The notes: generated by a model from the letters alone, not told the origin. A stretch of DNA of 64,000 nt from Nocardioides massiliensis (GCF_030811215.1 NZ_JAUSQM010000001.1:3038001-3102000), one strand, 5' to 3'. Numbered from the stretch's first letter, positions 1 to 9,294 are shown. Numbers and translations: made by a program.

Positions 1-15
1 TTCACCGCCCGAGTA

Positions 16-47
16 ACGAAACTGCCCGACACGCCGGGCAGTTTCGT
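16..47. terminator. Strong hairpin after the mce operon
   Basis: A perfect 13-bp stem (16-28 with 35-47, arm ACGAAACTGCCCG) closes a 6-nt loop 49 nt beyond the stop of the last mce gene. It sits inside a wider nested repeat: TTCACCGCC at 1-9 pairs with GGCGGTGAA at 74-82, and CGACACGCC at 27-35 pairs with GGCGTGTCG at 58-66. No long U run follows on the minus strand, so it may be a Rho-independent terminator of the actinobacterial type or a processing structure. It starts at the window edge, so its other neighbour is unknown. Confidence 0.6.
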
Positions 48-95
48 ACGACGGACGGGCGTGTCGTTCGACTGGCGGTGAAACTGCCGCGTCCC

Positions 96-1181
96 TCAGT
101 CCTTGTAGTCCACCGGGCCGGGGGCATGCTGGGCGCCACGCTTGGCGACCAGGCTGTCCATCGGGCAGTGGCCGTCGCGCTGCAGGGGGCGGCGCTTCGT
201 GGTCTTCGGGTCCAGCTCCTTGGTGTGGTAGGAGCACTGCTCGACGCCGTGGATGTTGAGGTTGATGTGCAGGTAGCCGTCACGGAACGCCGAGCCGAAC
301 CGTGAGGTGCCGTAGGTGAGCATGTCGAGCAGCTCGCGCACGTGCGGCGTACGCGCGGCCAGGATGTCGGTCAGGCCGTGCAGGCTGGTGGTGAAGTCCG
401 GCAGCACCCGGCGCAGGTCGCGCACGAGCAGCTGGGTGGTCGCGAGCTGTTGTGGCGACGCCTCGAGGATGTCGCGGAACTCCGGGTCGAAGTTGCGCAG
501 GAACGCCGCGAACAGCTTCGCCGAGCGGCTCAGCTTGCGCAGCTCGGGCCCGGAGCCGGCGAGGGTCCGCAGGGTGGTGCGGCCGTTGGTGAGCAGGCGG
601 CGGGTCTCGGGCCACACGTCGTCGAGCGCGGTGACCAGCTCGTCAGTGGAGTCGAGCAACGACTCCAGGGAGGCCTGGGAGCCCTCGGTCGCGGCGGCCA
701 GCTCGGTGAGCACGGTCTGCACGTCGTCGGCGTCCACCTGCTGCAGGAGCCGGTCGAGCGAGCCCGTGGCCGAGGCCAGGGACACCGGCACGTCGACCGC
801 GTCGCCGGAGATCCGGTCCCCGCTCGCGAGGAACGGTCCACCCTCGGAGGCCGGCTGGAGGTCGAGGAACTGCTCACCGACCGGGGAGAGGCTGCGCACC
901 TCCGCCGCGGTGTCGGCCGGTACGTCGACCGGGCTGGTGATCCGCAGGGTCGCCTCTGCACCGGTCGGCGTGAGGCTGATGCTGCTGACCCGTCCGACCC
1001 GCAGCCCGCGGTAGGCGACGGCGGAGCCCTCGTAGAGACCCCCCGTGCGCTCGAGCTCGACCGTGATGGTCTGTGGCCTGGAGGAGATCGGCGTCGCGAG
1101 GATCTCCGTGCTGAGGTAGACCAGGCACCCGACCAGCGTGAGCACCAGCCCGACGATGCTGGCGACGTTCTTGTGCTTCAT
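96..1181 (-). CDS. MCE family protein, last of six (MceF-like)
   Basis: This 361-residue protein has one N-terminal membrane segment (about residues 7-28) followed by an MCE/MlaD domain (about 38-115, with the typical YRGLRVGRVSSI stretch) and a long helical region. Mce proteins assemble into a periplasmic tube that carries lipids from the envelope to a YrbE permease. It is the sixth and last mce gene, has no lipobox, and its ATG overlaps the stop of the preceding gene by 4 nt (ATGA), so it is surely co-translated. The Asp-rich or charged C-terminal tail is short. The MceF label rests on position; the family assignment is firm. Confidence 0.9.
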   Translation of the reverse strand: MKHKNVASIVGLVLTLVGCLVYLSTEILATPISSRPQTITVELERTGGLYEGSAVAYRGLRVGRVSSISLTPTGAEATLRITSPVDVPADTAAEVRSLSPVGEQFLDLQPASEGGPFLASGDRISGDAVDVPVSLASATGSLDRLLQQVDADDVQTVLTELAAATEGSQASLESLLDSTDELVTALDDVWPETRRLLTNGRTTLRTLAGSGPELRKLSRSAKLFAAFLRNFDPEFRDILEASPQQLATTQLLVRDLRRVLPDFTTSLHGLTDILAARTPHVRELLDMLTYGTSRFGSAFRDGYLHINLNIHGVEQCSYHTKELDPKTTKRRPLQRDGHCPMDSLVAKRGAQHAPGPVDYKD

Positions 1182-2515
1182 CGTCGTCCTCCGATCAGGT
1201 CCTGCAGGCCACCCACGAGCGAGTCGACGATGCCGGCCAGACCACCGGCGGGTGCGGGCTCGGGCTTCGTGCCCTGCGCACCACCCGGCTTGCCCGGGTC
1301 CGCGCCCTCGGCACCGGCGCCGAGCTCGGAGGTGATGCCGAGCTTGCCGAGGTTCCCGAGGATGCTCCCCAGGCCGGGCAGCTCCGACTGCGGCGCCGTG
1401 GTCTTGCCACCACCGGGACGCAGCAGGTCCGCGAGGCCCGGGAGCAGGTCGATGATGCCGCCCGGGATCCCGATGTCGGGGAGGCCCGGGAGCAGCGGCA
1501 GGTCGGGGACCTCGATCTCGGGGATCGGCAGACTCGGGTTGCCGACGGTGATCCGGGTGCCGAGGATGAAGTGCAGGTTGAGGAAGTCACTGGGCACCGC
1601 CGCGTCGAAGAGCCGCGAGAAGCGCGCGGTGGCCTCGAGCCCGGGACCGACCTGGTCGGAGATAGTCAGCAGCTCGTCGAGGACGGGGTGCAGCTGCTCC
1701 ACGACCTGGGTGAAGTCGTCGCGGATCGCCCGCACCACCTGGTCCCCGGTGCGGGCGAGCTCGTCCGAGGTCTCGAGCAGGCCCACCAGGTCGTCGGTGT
1801 TGCGGCGCAGCACGCGCGCCGCCGGCGCGATCTCGGTGAGCGCCGTGTTGATCGACTGCTCGCGCCGGTCGAGCAGCGCACCGGCGTCGCGCAGTGTGGT
1901 GAGCGTGCGGTCGATCGCGGCCGTGCTGCGGTTCGCCTCGGTCAGGAACGTCTCCGTCTCGGTCAGCAGCTGCTTGGCGCTCGCGCGCCGGCCGCCGACC
2001 GCGGTGTTGAGCTCCTCGACGATCGTCTGCACCTGCCCGAGGCTGCCGCCGTTGATGAGCATCGACGCGGCAGCGAGCGTGTCCTCGACCGTCGCGGCCA
2101 CCGACGTACGCGCCGGGGTGAGCTCGTCACCGTCGCCCAGCACCTCACCGCCGTCGGCGGGGTCCACCTGCACGAACAGCTCGCCGAGCGCGGTGGTCGA
2201 GCGCAAGCGCGCCGTCGCCTCCGAGGTCAGCTCGACGTCGGGGTCGATGGCCATGACGACCTCGGCTCGGAAGTCCCGCGTGCCCAGCCGGGTGACCCGG
2301 CCGACCGGCAGCCCGTCGATGCGGACCTGGGCGCCGACCTCGAGGTTGAGGGCGTCGTCGAAGATCGCGGAGATCTCGTAGGAGCCCTCGGCCGCCCGGG
2401 TGCCCGGCAGCGGGAGGTCGGAGGCGGTCGTGCCACAACCGCTGATCACGACCGCGGCGGCCACGGCGAGCGCGCCGCGTCGCAACCATCCTCGGCGGGT
2501 CCTGTCGCGTGTCAT
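1178..2515 (-). CDS. MCE family lipoprotein, fifth in operon (MceE/LprN-like)
   Basis: The protein is 445 residues. An arginine-rich start, a hydrophobic stretch and a lipobox VISGC (about residue 28) mark it as a lipoprotein, as expected for MceE/LprN at this position. The MCE domain follows (about 45-125), then a helical region and a C-terminal tail rich in Gly, Pro and Leu-Pro-Gly repeats (about 340-445) that is likely disordered. The start is the ATG that overlaps the stop of the upstream gene (ATGA). It is presumed to be part of the same lipid-transport tube as its neighbours. Confidence 0.9.
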   Translation of the reverse strand: MTRDRTRRGWLRRGALAVAAAVVISGCGTTASDLPLPGTRAAEGSYEISAIFDDALNLEVGAQVRIDGLPVGRVTRLGTRDFRAEVVMAIDPDVELTSEATARLRSTTALGELFVQVDPADGGEVLGDGDELTPARTSVAATVEDTLAAASMLINGGSLGQVQTIVEELNTAVGGRRASAKQLLTETETFLTEANRSTAAIDRTLTTLRDAGALLDRREQSINTALTEIAPAARVLRRNTDDLVGLLETSDELARTGDQVVRAIRDDFTQVVEQLHPVLDELLTISDQVGPGLEATARFSRLFDAAVPSDFLNLHFILGTRITVGNPSLPIPEIEVPDLPLLPGLPDIGIPGGIIDLLPGLADLLRPGGGKTTAPQSELPGLGSILGNLGKLGITSELGAGAEGADPGKPGGAQGTKPEPAPAGGLAGIVDSLVGGLQDLIGGRR

Positions 2516-3600
2516 CGGCCGATACCTCCGAGGATCTCCAGGAGCTGCTGCAGCGACGGCGACGTGCCGAGCAGCGGGCACAGGCGCACCGGCAGCGCGT
2601 CGCAGATCTCGCGGACGAGGTGGTTCTCCGGCACGAGGTACGTCGGTGGGAGGCGGACGTTGAGGCGGTCCTCGTAGGGTCCTTCCTTGCCGATGGCGTC
2701 GCCCACGTTGCGCATGGTGAGAGGCAGGACCTCGACGATCTCGTGCAGCGCGCTCTGGTGCTTCAGCAGGCTGTTGGTGACCTTCGTCAGCCCCGTGAGC
2801 GAGGACCGCAGCTCCGTGCGGTTGTCACGCACGAACGTGTTGAGCTCGCCGAGCGCCGCCGACAGCGCCCGCAGCGACTCGCCGATGTTGTCCCGCTCGT
2901 CCGCGAGCAGGTCGGCGGCGTCGGAGACGCTGGTCATGAACTCGCGCACGGTCTCGTCGTTGCTGGCGAGCGCGGCGGTCAGGCGGTCCAGCTCCGAGAC
3001 CGTGCCCGTGAGGGCGTCGCGGTTGCCCGACAGCCCGTCCATCGCACCGGCCAGGGTGCGGATCGTCTCGTTGAAGGTGGTGCCGGTGCCCTCGAGCGTG
3101 TCGGCGCTGGTCGAGAGGAACCGGCGGATCGCCTGGGCGGGCTTCTTGCCCGACAGGCCGCTGGCCACCTCCTCGAGCGTGGCGAGCAGGTCATCGAACT
3201 CGACCGGGTTGCGGGTGCGGTCGATGTCGATGACGTCGCCGTCCTCGAGGCGTGGGCCCTCCGGGTCGGCCGGGGTGAGCTCGACGTAGCGGTCGGTGGC
3301 GACCGAGCGGTTGGCGATCACCGCTGCGGCGTCCGCGGGCACCGAGGTCTCCGGGTCGAGCTCGAGCGTCACCTCCACGAGGTCGCCCCGCGGCGTGATC
3401 TCGCTGACCCGGCCCACGGGGACCCCGCGCACGGCGACGTCGTTGTCGACGAACAGGCCGGCGACGTCGTCGAACCACGCCGTCACCTGCATCGGCGAGC
3501 TCTGGGCGAAGCAGCCCGAGACGGAGGCGACGAAGGCGAGCACACTCACCAGGACGCCCGCACGTCGCGGCCAGCTCGAGGTCGTACGTCGGGTGGTCAT
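2512..3600 (-). CDS. MCE family protein with lipobox, fourth in operon (MceD position)
   Basis: At 362 residues this is a standard-length Mce protein. The N-terminus has basic residues, a hydrophobic segment and SVSGC (about residue 30), a plausible lipobox, so this operon has two adjacent lipoprotein-type Mce proteins rather than only the MceE one. The MCE domain lies at about 36-115. The ATG at 3600 overlaps the previous stop by 4 nt; an upstream in-frame ATG two codons earlier is also possible. Substrate is not evident from sequence. Confidence 0.87.
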   Translation of the reverse strand: MTTRRTTSSWPRRAGVLVSVLAFVASVSGCFAQSSPMQVTAWFDDVAGLFVDNDVAVRGVPVGRVSEITPRGDLVEVTLELDPETSVPADAAAVIANRSVATDRYVELTPADPEGPRLEDGDVIDIDRTRNPVEFDDLLATLEEVASGLSGKKPAQAIRRFLSTSADTLEGTGTTFNETIRTLAGAMDGLSGNRDALTGTVSELDRLTAALASNDETVREFMTSVSDAADLLADERDNIGESLRALSAALGELNTFVRDNRTELRSSLTGLTKVTNSLLKHQSALHEIVEVLPLTMRNVGDAIGKEGPYEDRLNVRLPPTYLVPENHLVREICDALPVRLCPLLGTSPSLQQLLEILGGIGR

Positions 3601-4577
3601 CGGCACTCATTCCCATCGGGCAGACCGCAGTAGAGGTTGTCCGGGATACCGGTCGGCAGGTGCTGGTCGAGCCAGGGGCCGTTGCCGGAGGCGTTCGCGA
3701 AATAACGCGTCGCCACGGCCAGGCTGCGCACACCCCGGGTCAGTGACTTGTCGTGCGTGCGCAGCACCCGGATGACCCGGCGCAGGTCCCGCAGCAGCGG
3801 CCCGGTGTCGGCCCGGGTGTCAGCCAGCGTGCCCTCCAGCGTCCGGGCGAGCGTGGTGGTGTCGCGCAGGAGCGCCGAGATCACGTCACGGCGCTTGCGC
3901 AGCTCGTCGAGGATCAGGTCGGACTGGCGCATCAGCGCGACGATGTCGCCGCTGCTGTCGGCCAGCTGGCGCGTGACGTCCTCCGCCGCACCCAACAGCT
4001 GTCCGAACTGGTTCGAGCGCTGGTCGATCGTGATCGACAGGTCGCGGATCCCCTCGAGCGCGGGGAGCAGCTCCTCCTTGCTCGGCTCGAGGGTGTCGGC
4101 GAGCACGTCGAAGGACTCGGCGAGCAGAGCGGTGTCGAGCTCGGCGAGCTCGGGTTCGATGTCGTCGAGCACGTCTTGGAGGTTGTAGGCCACGCGCGTC
4201 TGCGCCATCGGGATGGTCGCGTCGTCGAGCTCACCCTCGCCTTGCGGGGTGATGAGCAGGAAGTGCGTCCCGAGCAGCGTCGCGACCTTGACCTCGGCAC
4301 GCGTGTCGGCGCCGAGGCGGAAGTGGTCGTCGAGCGTGAACCGCACGGAGACGCTGCGCGGCTGCAGCTCGATCGCCGTGATCTCGCCGGCCTCGACGCC
4401 GGCGACCTGGACCTCCTCGCCGATGCGCAGGCCTGCGGTGTGCTCGAGGAGCACGGTGTAGGTGCGCTTGCCCGGCGACATCGCCGCGAGCGCCGTGACC
4501 ACCACGGCGAGCGCGACCACCACCGCGATCCCGATCATCCCGACCGTGCGGTGGGAGCGGTCTGCGAGCGCGGTCAT
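3597..4577 (-). CDS. MCE family protein, third in operon (MceC-like)
   Basis: This is a 326-residue protein with a single N-terminal transmembrane helix (about 14-36) and an MCE domain (about 42-120, containing GLRIGEEVQVAGVEAGEI). The rest is predicted mostly helical, as in other Mce subunits. The start ATG is chosen because it forms an ATGA overlap with the upstream stop and follows an AGGTGTG-type ribosome site. It is expected to be exported and anchored by its N-terminus, contributing to the lipid channel. Confidence 0.89.
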   Translation of the reverse strand: MTALADRSHRTVGMIGIAVVVALAVVVTALAAMSPGKRTYTVLLEHTAGLRIGEEVQVAGVEAGEITAIELQPRSVSVRFTLDDHFRLGADTRAEVKVATLLGTHFLLITPQGEGELDDATIPMAQTRVAYNLQDVLDDIEPELAELDTALLAESFDVLADTLEPSKEELLPALEGIRDLSITIDQRSNQFGQLLGAAEDVTRQLADSSGDIVALMRQSDLILDELRKRRDVISALLRDTTTLARTLEGTLADTRADTGPLLRDLRRVIRVLRTHDKSLTRGVRSLAVATRYFANASGNGPWLDQHLPTGIPDNLYCGLPDGNECR

Positions 4578-5593
4578 CGGCACACCTCCGAGTAGGGGCC
4601 ACCGGTGGGCCCGACATGCGCCTTCACGCCGGCCACCTCGACAGCGAGGTTGCACACGTAGACGTTGAGCTTCGCGCCGTAGCTCTGGCTGCGGGCGAAT
4701 GCCTCGACGCCGATCGGCAGCACCTTGATCGCGTCGGCGAGCGAGGCCCGCTCGTCGGACAGGACACCGGTGGCCTTGCGAAGCCGGTTGATGTCCTTGG
4801 TGAACGGCTCCCGGGTGTCCTCGAGCAGCTCCTTGGTCGTCCCCACCATCGCCGAGATGCCGTCGAGGGACGAGCCGATCGTCTGGCGCTGCTCGGCCAA
4901 GCCGGTCATGAGCCCGCGCAGCTCGAGCACCGTGGTGTCGATGTCGGCGTTGCGCGCGGAGAGGTTCTGCAGCACGGGCGTGAGGTTGTCGAGCACCTGG
5001 GTGAAGACCTCGTCGCGGTCGTTGAGGAAGCGGGTCACGTCGGCTGTCTGGGCGAGCAGGTTCTCGACCGTGCCCGACTCGCCCTGCAGGACGGCGATCA
5101 GGTTGCCGGCGAGCTCGTTGACCTCGGAGGGCTCGATGACGGCGAAGAGCGGCTCGAACCCGTTGAGCAGCGCGGTGAGGTCGAAGCCCGGGTCGGTGTT
5201 AGCGAGCGGGATCTCCCCGCCCGGCTCGATCGTGCGGCCCTCGCCCTCACCGGCGACCAGCGCCAGGTAGCGCTGGCCGAGGAGGTTCTGGTAGCGCACG
5301 ACGACCCGGGAGTTGTCGCGCAGGTCCTGGTCGGCGCCGAGGGTGAAGGTGACCTTCGCGCGGACCGGGTCCTCCCCGACCGCCACGATCCGCTCGACCC
5401 GCCCCACCTTCACGCCCGCCACGCGTACGTCGTCACCCTGCCGCAGCCCGCTCACGCTCGAGAACGTCGCGGAGTACTCGTGGGTGCCCCCGGCGACGGA
5501 GTTGCGCATGGTGTTGAACAGCAGGACGAACAGCAGTGCCGAGACCAGCGCGAAGACGGCGAACTTGGCCGCGGTGATGCGCATTCCCTTCAT
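4574..5593 (-). CDS. MCE family protein, second in operon (MceB-like)
   Basis: The protein is 339 residues with an N-terminal membrane helix (about 8-26) and an MCE domain (about 36-118, GLRQGDDVRVAGVKVGRV). Its ATG shares one base with the TGA of the preceding gene (TGATG), so it is translationally coupled. Two Cys residues close to the C-terminus occur in the same region as in the sister proteins. Assignment to MceB is by order; family membership is clear. Confidence 0.9.
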   Translation of the reverse strand: MKGMRITAAKFAVFALVSALLFVLLFNTMRNSVAGGTHEYSATFSSVSGLRQGDDVRVAGVKVGRVERIVAVGEDPVRAKVTFTLGADQDLRDNSRVVVRYQNLLGQRYLALVAGEGEGRTIEPGGEIPLANTDPGFDLTALLNGFEPLFAVIEPSEVNELAGNLIAVLQGESGTVENLLAQTADVTRFLNDRDEVFTQVLDNLTPVLQNLSARNADIDTTVLELRGLMTGLAEQRQTIGSSLDGISAMVGTTKELLEDTREPFTKDINRLRKATGVLSDERASLADAIKVLPIGVEAFARSQSYGAKLNVYVCNLAVEVAGVKAHVGPTGGPYSEVCR

Positions 5594-6687
5594 CAGCGCG
5601 CTCCGTTCGTGCAGCCGCGACCGGGCACGTCGCCGTACCACGGGCAGTCGGCCTTGGTGTAGGTCGGACGCGCCGGCAGCTGGATCAGCGAGCGGATCTT
5701 GAGGTACGGACCCTCGTCCATCGCGGTGGAGAACGACTTCACGAAGTCGAAGGTGCTCACCAGCCCCTGGGGCAGCTTCTGCCGGCCCTCGTAGAGCGTG
5801 TCGACCGCGACGGCCGTGGAGAACAGCGCGTCGACCAGACCCTGCTCGTTCTCGTCGAGCAGGCGGCCGAGCGCGTTGAAGAGCTTCGTGCCGCCGGTGA
5901 GGACCTCGGTGAGCTCGCCCTCCTGCTCGACCAGCGTCGTCGCCGCGACCGCCGCGTCGTCGACGGCGTCGAACAGGTCGTCGCCGTACCCCTGCAGCAG
6001 CTCGAGGTTGGTGGCGAGCAGGTCGAGGTTCTCGCGCACGAGCGGCATCCGTGGGTTCAGGCGGGTGAAGTAGGTCGCGACGGTGTCGATCGTGCGACCG
6101 AGCTGCTCGCCGTTGCCGTCGAGCGCACCGGCGAGGTTCTCCAGCGCGGTGGCCAGCTGCGCGGGTCCGAGCGCGGTCACGACGCGGTCGAGGCCGTCGA
6201 GGATCTTCTGCAGCTCGAGCGTCTCGGCCGAGGTGTCCTGCTCGATGCGCTGACCGGCCTGGATCACGGCGCGGTCGCTGCCACCGGCCGCACCCTCGGC
6301 GGGCACGAGGTCGACGAAGGTCGTGCCGAAGACCGTGGCCGGGAGGATGCGTGCGGTGACGGCGGCCGGCACCTGCTTGGCGTGCCGTGGGTCGAGGGCC
6401 ACCTCGACCTCGGCCCCGCGCCGGCTCCCCGGGGCGGAGCGGATCTCCTTGATCTCGCCCACGATCACGCCGTTGACCTTCACGTCGTCACCGGCGATGA
6501 GGGCTCCCCCGATGTCGTCGAAGACGACGGTGACGGCGAACCGGTCCTCGAAGGCGCCGCGGCCGAAGGCGGTGAGCACCGCGACCACCGCGGCGACCAC
6601 GACGATGAGCACGGTCCCGCGGGCCATCATCGTCGCGCGCGACGGGTCCCGCTGGCTGAAGTGGAAGAGGCTGCGCACCGCGATCAC
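5593..6687 (-). CDS. MCE family protein, first in operon (MceA-like)
   Basis: A 364-residue Mce protein. I place the start at the GTG at 6687 because it overlaps the TGA of the upstream permease gene (GTGA) and gives a normal N-terminus ending in a membrane helix (about 22-41); the much longer open frame upstream lies inside the permease gene. The MCE domain is at about 50-135. As first Mce of the operon it is expected to contact the YrbE permease pair. Confidence 0.88.
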   Translation of the reverse strand: MIAVRSLFHFSQRDPSRATMMARGTVLIVVVAAVVAVLTAFGRGAFEDRFAVTVVFDDIGGALIAGDDVKVNGVIVGEIKEIRSAPGSRRGAEVEVALDPRHAKQVPAAVTARILPATVFGTTFVDLVPAEGAAGGSDRAVIQAGQRIEQDTSAETLELQKILDGLDRVVTALGPAQLATALENLAGALDGNGEQLGRTIDTVATYFTRLNPRMPLVRENLDLLATNLELLQGYGDDLFDAVDDAAVAATTLVEQEGELTEVLTGGTKLFNALGRLLDENEQGLVDALFSTAVAVDTLYEGRQKLPQGLVSTFDFVKSFSTAMDEGPYLKIRSLIQLPARPTYTKADCPWYGDVPGRGCTNGAR

Positions 6688-7547
6688 CCCGAGACCCGGA
6701 AGCCGGAGTCGCCGCCCCAGAAGACCAGGGTGAGCAACATGTCGACGAGGACGACGACCACGATGCTGGCGCGGATCGCCCGGCCCGTGGCCTCGCCGAC
6801 GCCTTGCGGACCACCCGCGGCGTTGAAGCCGTACCAGCAGTGCAGCAGGGCCACGAGCAGGGCGAACACCAGGATCTTCACGACCGAGAACGCGATGTCG
6901 CGCGGGTCGATGAACGTCTGGAAATAGTGGTCGTAGAGCCCCGAGGACTGACCGAAGAACACGACGACCGAGATCTCCGAGGCGACATAGGAGCCGATGA
7001 GGCCGATCAGGTAGAGCGGCAGGATCGCCACCATGGAGGCGATCACTCGGGTGGTGACCAGGTAGCGCAGCGGGTTGACGCCCATGACGCCGAGCGCGTC
7101 GATCTCCTCGTGGGTGCGCATCGACCCGAGCTGCGCGGTGAAGCGGCACCCGACCTGGGCCGCGAGCGCGAGCGCGGCGATCAGCGGTGCGAGCTCGCGG
7201 GTGTTGACGCTTGCGGAGACGAACCCGGTCAGCGGCGCGAGCCCGACGAGCTCGAGGCCGTTGAAGCCCTCGATGCCCAGCGAGGTGCCAGCCGACAACG
7301 AGAGCAGCACCATCACGCCGATGGTGCCGCCGCCGACGATCAGCGCGCCGCTGCCCCAGCTGATGTCGTTGAGCTGACGCATCACCTCGGCGCGGTAGTG
7401 GCGCAGGGTGTAGAGGATGGAGCCGAGCGTGCGGGCGACGAACGTCAGCAGGTCGCCGGCTTGGCTCAGGACGTCGCCGACGCTGCGGCCGGCCTTCTGC
7501 CCGACGATGCGCGTGCGGGTCGCGGGTTTGATCATCGGCTCAGCCAT
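6684..7547 (-). CDS. YrbE/MlaE-family permease, second (YrbEB-like)
   Basis: This 287-residue integral membrane protein is an MlaE-type permease, the inner-membrane subunit of a lipid ABC importer. Several hydrophobic helices span about residues 50-285, and the conserved cytoplasmic loop EEIDALGVMGVNPLRYL (about 145-161) is the family signature that contacts the ATPase. No ATPase gene (MceG/MlaF) is present in this window, as usual for actinobacteria, where it is encoded elsewhere. The ATG overlaps the stop of YrbEA (TGATG). Confidence 0.92.
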   Translation of the reverse strand: MAEPMIKPATRTRIVGQKAGRSVGDVLSQAGDLLTFVARTLGSILYTLRHYRAEVMRQLNDISWGSGALIVGGGTIGVMVLLSLSAGTSLGIEGFNGLELVGLAPLTGFVSASVNTRELAPLIAALALAAQVGCRFTAQLGSMRTHEEIDALGVMGVNPLRYLVTTRVIASMVAILPLYLIGLIGSYVASEISVVVFFGQSSGLYDHYFQTFIDPRDIAFSVVKILVFALLVALLHCWYGFNAAGGPQGVGEATGRAIRASIVVVVLVDMLLTLVFWGGDSGFRVSG

Positions 7548-8362
7548 CAGGCGATCCTTTGCGGGACGAGCATCACGTAGGCCTGCGTGAGCGCGACGTT
7601 CACCAGCGCCAGCAGGATGAAGGCGAGCACCACGGTCTGGTTCACCGCGTCGGCCACGCCCTTCGGGCCACCGGTGGCGCTCAGACCCTTGTGGGCGGCG
7701 ACGATCGTGGCGATGAGCCCGAAGACCGCGGCCTTGAACTCGGCGAGGAACAGGTCGCTGATCTGGGCGAACCCGACGAAGGAGCCGAGGTAGGTGCCGC
7801 TGCTCACGGACCCGGTGCCGACGTTGAGCATGAACCCGGTGAGGATCGCCGTGGCCGCCACGATCACGTTGAGCAGGAGCGCGACGGTCACGGCGGCGAA
7901 GACCCGGGGCGCGACCAGTCGGTTGACCGGCGAGATGCCCATGACCTTGAGCGCGTCGACCTCCTCGCGGATGGTGCGGGCACCGAGGTCCGAGCAGATC
8001 GCGGAGCCCACCGCCCCGGCGATCATCAGCGAGGTCACCAGCGGCGCTCCCTGCCGCAGCACGCCGACGCCGTTGACCGCGCCGCTGAAGGAGGCTGCAC
8101 CGATCTGCTCGGCGACGCCACCGATCTGGACCGACACGATGACGCCGAACGGGATCGCCACCAGGATCGTCGGGACCAGCGAGACGCGGGTCATGAACCA
8201 CGCCTGGAAGAAGTACTCCCCCCAGGGGAAGCGGCGCCGGACGATGTCGCTCACGCCCGCGACGATCGACTCGATCGCGAGGATGATCATCGCGCCGGTG
8301 GTCGCCACGCCCTTGTCCCACCGGGTCTGCAGGCCCCGCACGGCCGCGACGGGGGCGCTCAC
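7547..8362 (-). CDS. YrbE/MlaE-family permease, first (YrbEA-like)
   Basis: The protein is 271 residues with five to six hydrophobic helices and the MlaE signature loop REEVDALKVMGISPVNRL (about 132-149). It should pair with the next gene to form the permease dimer of the Mce lipid importer. The start is GTG at 8362, overlapping the stop of the SCP2-domain gene (GTGA). Its order, yrbEA then yrbEB then six mce genes, matches the mycobacterial arrangement. Confidence 0.92.
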   Translation of the reverse strand: MSAPVAAVRGLQTRWDKGVATTGAMIILAIESIVAGVSDIVRRRFPWGEYFFQAWFMTRVSLVPTILVAIPFGVIVSVQIGGVAEQIGAASFSGAVNGVGVLRQGAPLVTSLMIAGAVGSAICSDLGARTIREEVDALKVMGISPVNRLVAPRVFAAVTVALLLNVIVAATAILTGFMLNVGTGSVSSGTYLGSFVGFAQISDLFLAEFKAAVFGLIATIVAAHKGLSATGGPKGVADAVNQTVVLAFILLALVNVALTQAYVMLVPQRIA

Positions 8363-9294
8363 GACGCCACCGGGAGGTCGAGCGAGCTGCTGAACGCCAG
8401 TGCCTTGGTGCGGTCACCCTTGACCTTGAGGCTGCCCTTCAGCACCCCGAGGACGGGGTTGAGGTGCCCGGTGGCGAGGCGGAGGAAGTCGACCCCCGAG
8501 AGCGACAGCGTGACGTCGCGCGGGATCCCCTCCCCGGTGTCCTCGACCACCTCGCAGACACCGTCGGCGACCTGCACGAGGTAGCGGTCGTGCCCGCCGT
8601 CGGGGCGACCGCCGACGCGGAATGCGACGGTGCAGCGCAGGCCGGCGGCCTTCGCGGGGTCGACGTACTCCGGCATCCGGCGGAAGATCTCGCCCAGCAC
8701 GACCGGGCGGAAGCCCCCGGCCATGACGTCGCGCAGGTGCTCGGTGCGGACCTTGGCGATGGCCCTGGCCACGTCGACAGGATCGAGCGCCGCCGGGTCG
8801 ACGGCGGGCGCGTCGGTGCCGGGCACGCGGAAGACACCGCCGACCGCCAGCGCCAGCATGGCGTCTCCCTCGACGCTGAGACGGCCGCCGAGGAGGAGCA
8901 GCCCGGCGTTGGCCTGGCCGGTCACCAGCCGCAGGAACCGTAGGGCGCTCAGGCGTACGACGACGTCGGCGGGACCGTCGAGCTCGACGTCCGTGTCGAT
9001 CGCGCCGTCGGCGAACCGCAGCCGGTAGCACTCCGACCCGGTGCGCAACCGTAGGTCGAAGTCGACGACGCCCTCGATCTCGGCGAGCCGGACGGGGTCG
9101 GCGAACTCGTGCAGACGGCCCAGCAGGGCGGTCACCGCGCCGCGGCGGACGGCGGCGTCCTCGGTGAGGCGGCGTACGTCGTCGTCGGAGGTCGCCGCGA
9201 GCAGCTCGACGACCTCCTCCGCCGGCAGGGTCGCCACCAGGCCGGCGACGGCCTGCTCGTCGCGTCCGGCGACGCGACTGATGAGGTCGGACAT
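8359..9294 (-). CDS. Tandem SCP2 sterol-carrier domain protein heading the mce operon
   Basis: The 311-residue soluble protein contains two copies of an SCP2-like lipid-binding domain. Both end in the typical pattern: FLRLVTGQANAG...LSVEGD (about 120-155) and FLRLATGHLNPV...LKVKGD (about 275-300). SCP2 domains bind sterols, fatty acids and acyl-CoAs in a hydrophobic tunnel. Its stop overlaps the start of yrbEA, so it is the first gene of the operon and probably takes over or senses the imported lipid in the cytoplasm (inference). ATG 9294 follows a GGGGAG ribosome site. An imperfect dyad CAACG-N5-CGTTG lies upstream at 9344-9358. Confidence 0.75.
   Translation of the reverse strand: MSDLISRVAGRDEQAVAGLVATLPAEEVVELLAATSDDDVRRLTEDAAVRRGAVTALLGRLHEFADPVRLAEIEGVVDFDLRLRTGSECYRLRFADGAIDTDVELDGPADVVVRLSALRFLRLVTGQANAGLLLLGGRLSVEGDAMLALAVGGVFRVPGTDAPAVDPAALDPVDVARAIAKVRTEHLRDVMAGGFRPVVLGEIFRRMPEYVDPAKAAGLRCTVAFRVGGRPDGGHDRYLVQVADGVCEVVEDTGEGIPRDVTLSLSGVDFLRLATGHLNPVLGVLKGSLKVKGDRTKALAFSSSLDLPVAS

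Noticed and set aside
342-2381. Very long plus-strand open frames antisense to the mce genes
   Set aside because: High GC keeps antisense and shifted frames open; these lack family motifs and ribosome sites, while the minus-strand Mce frames are clear.
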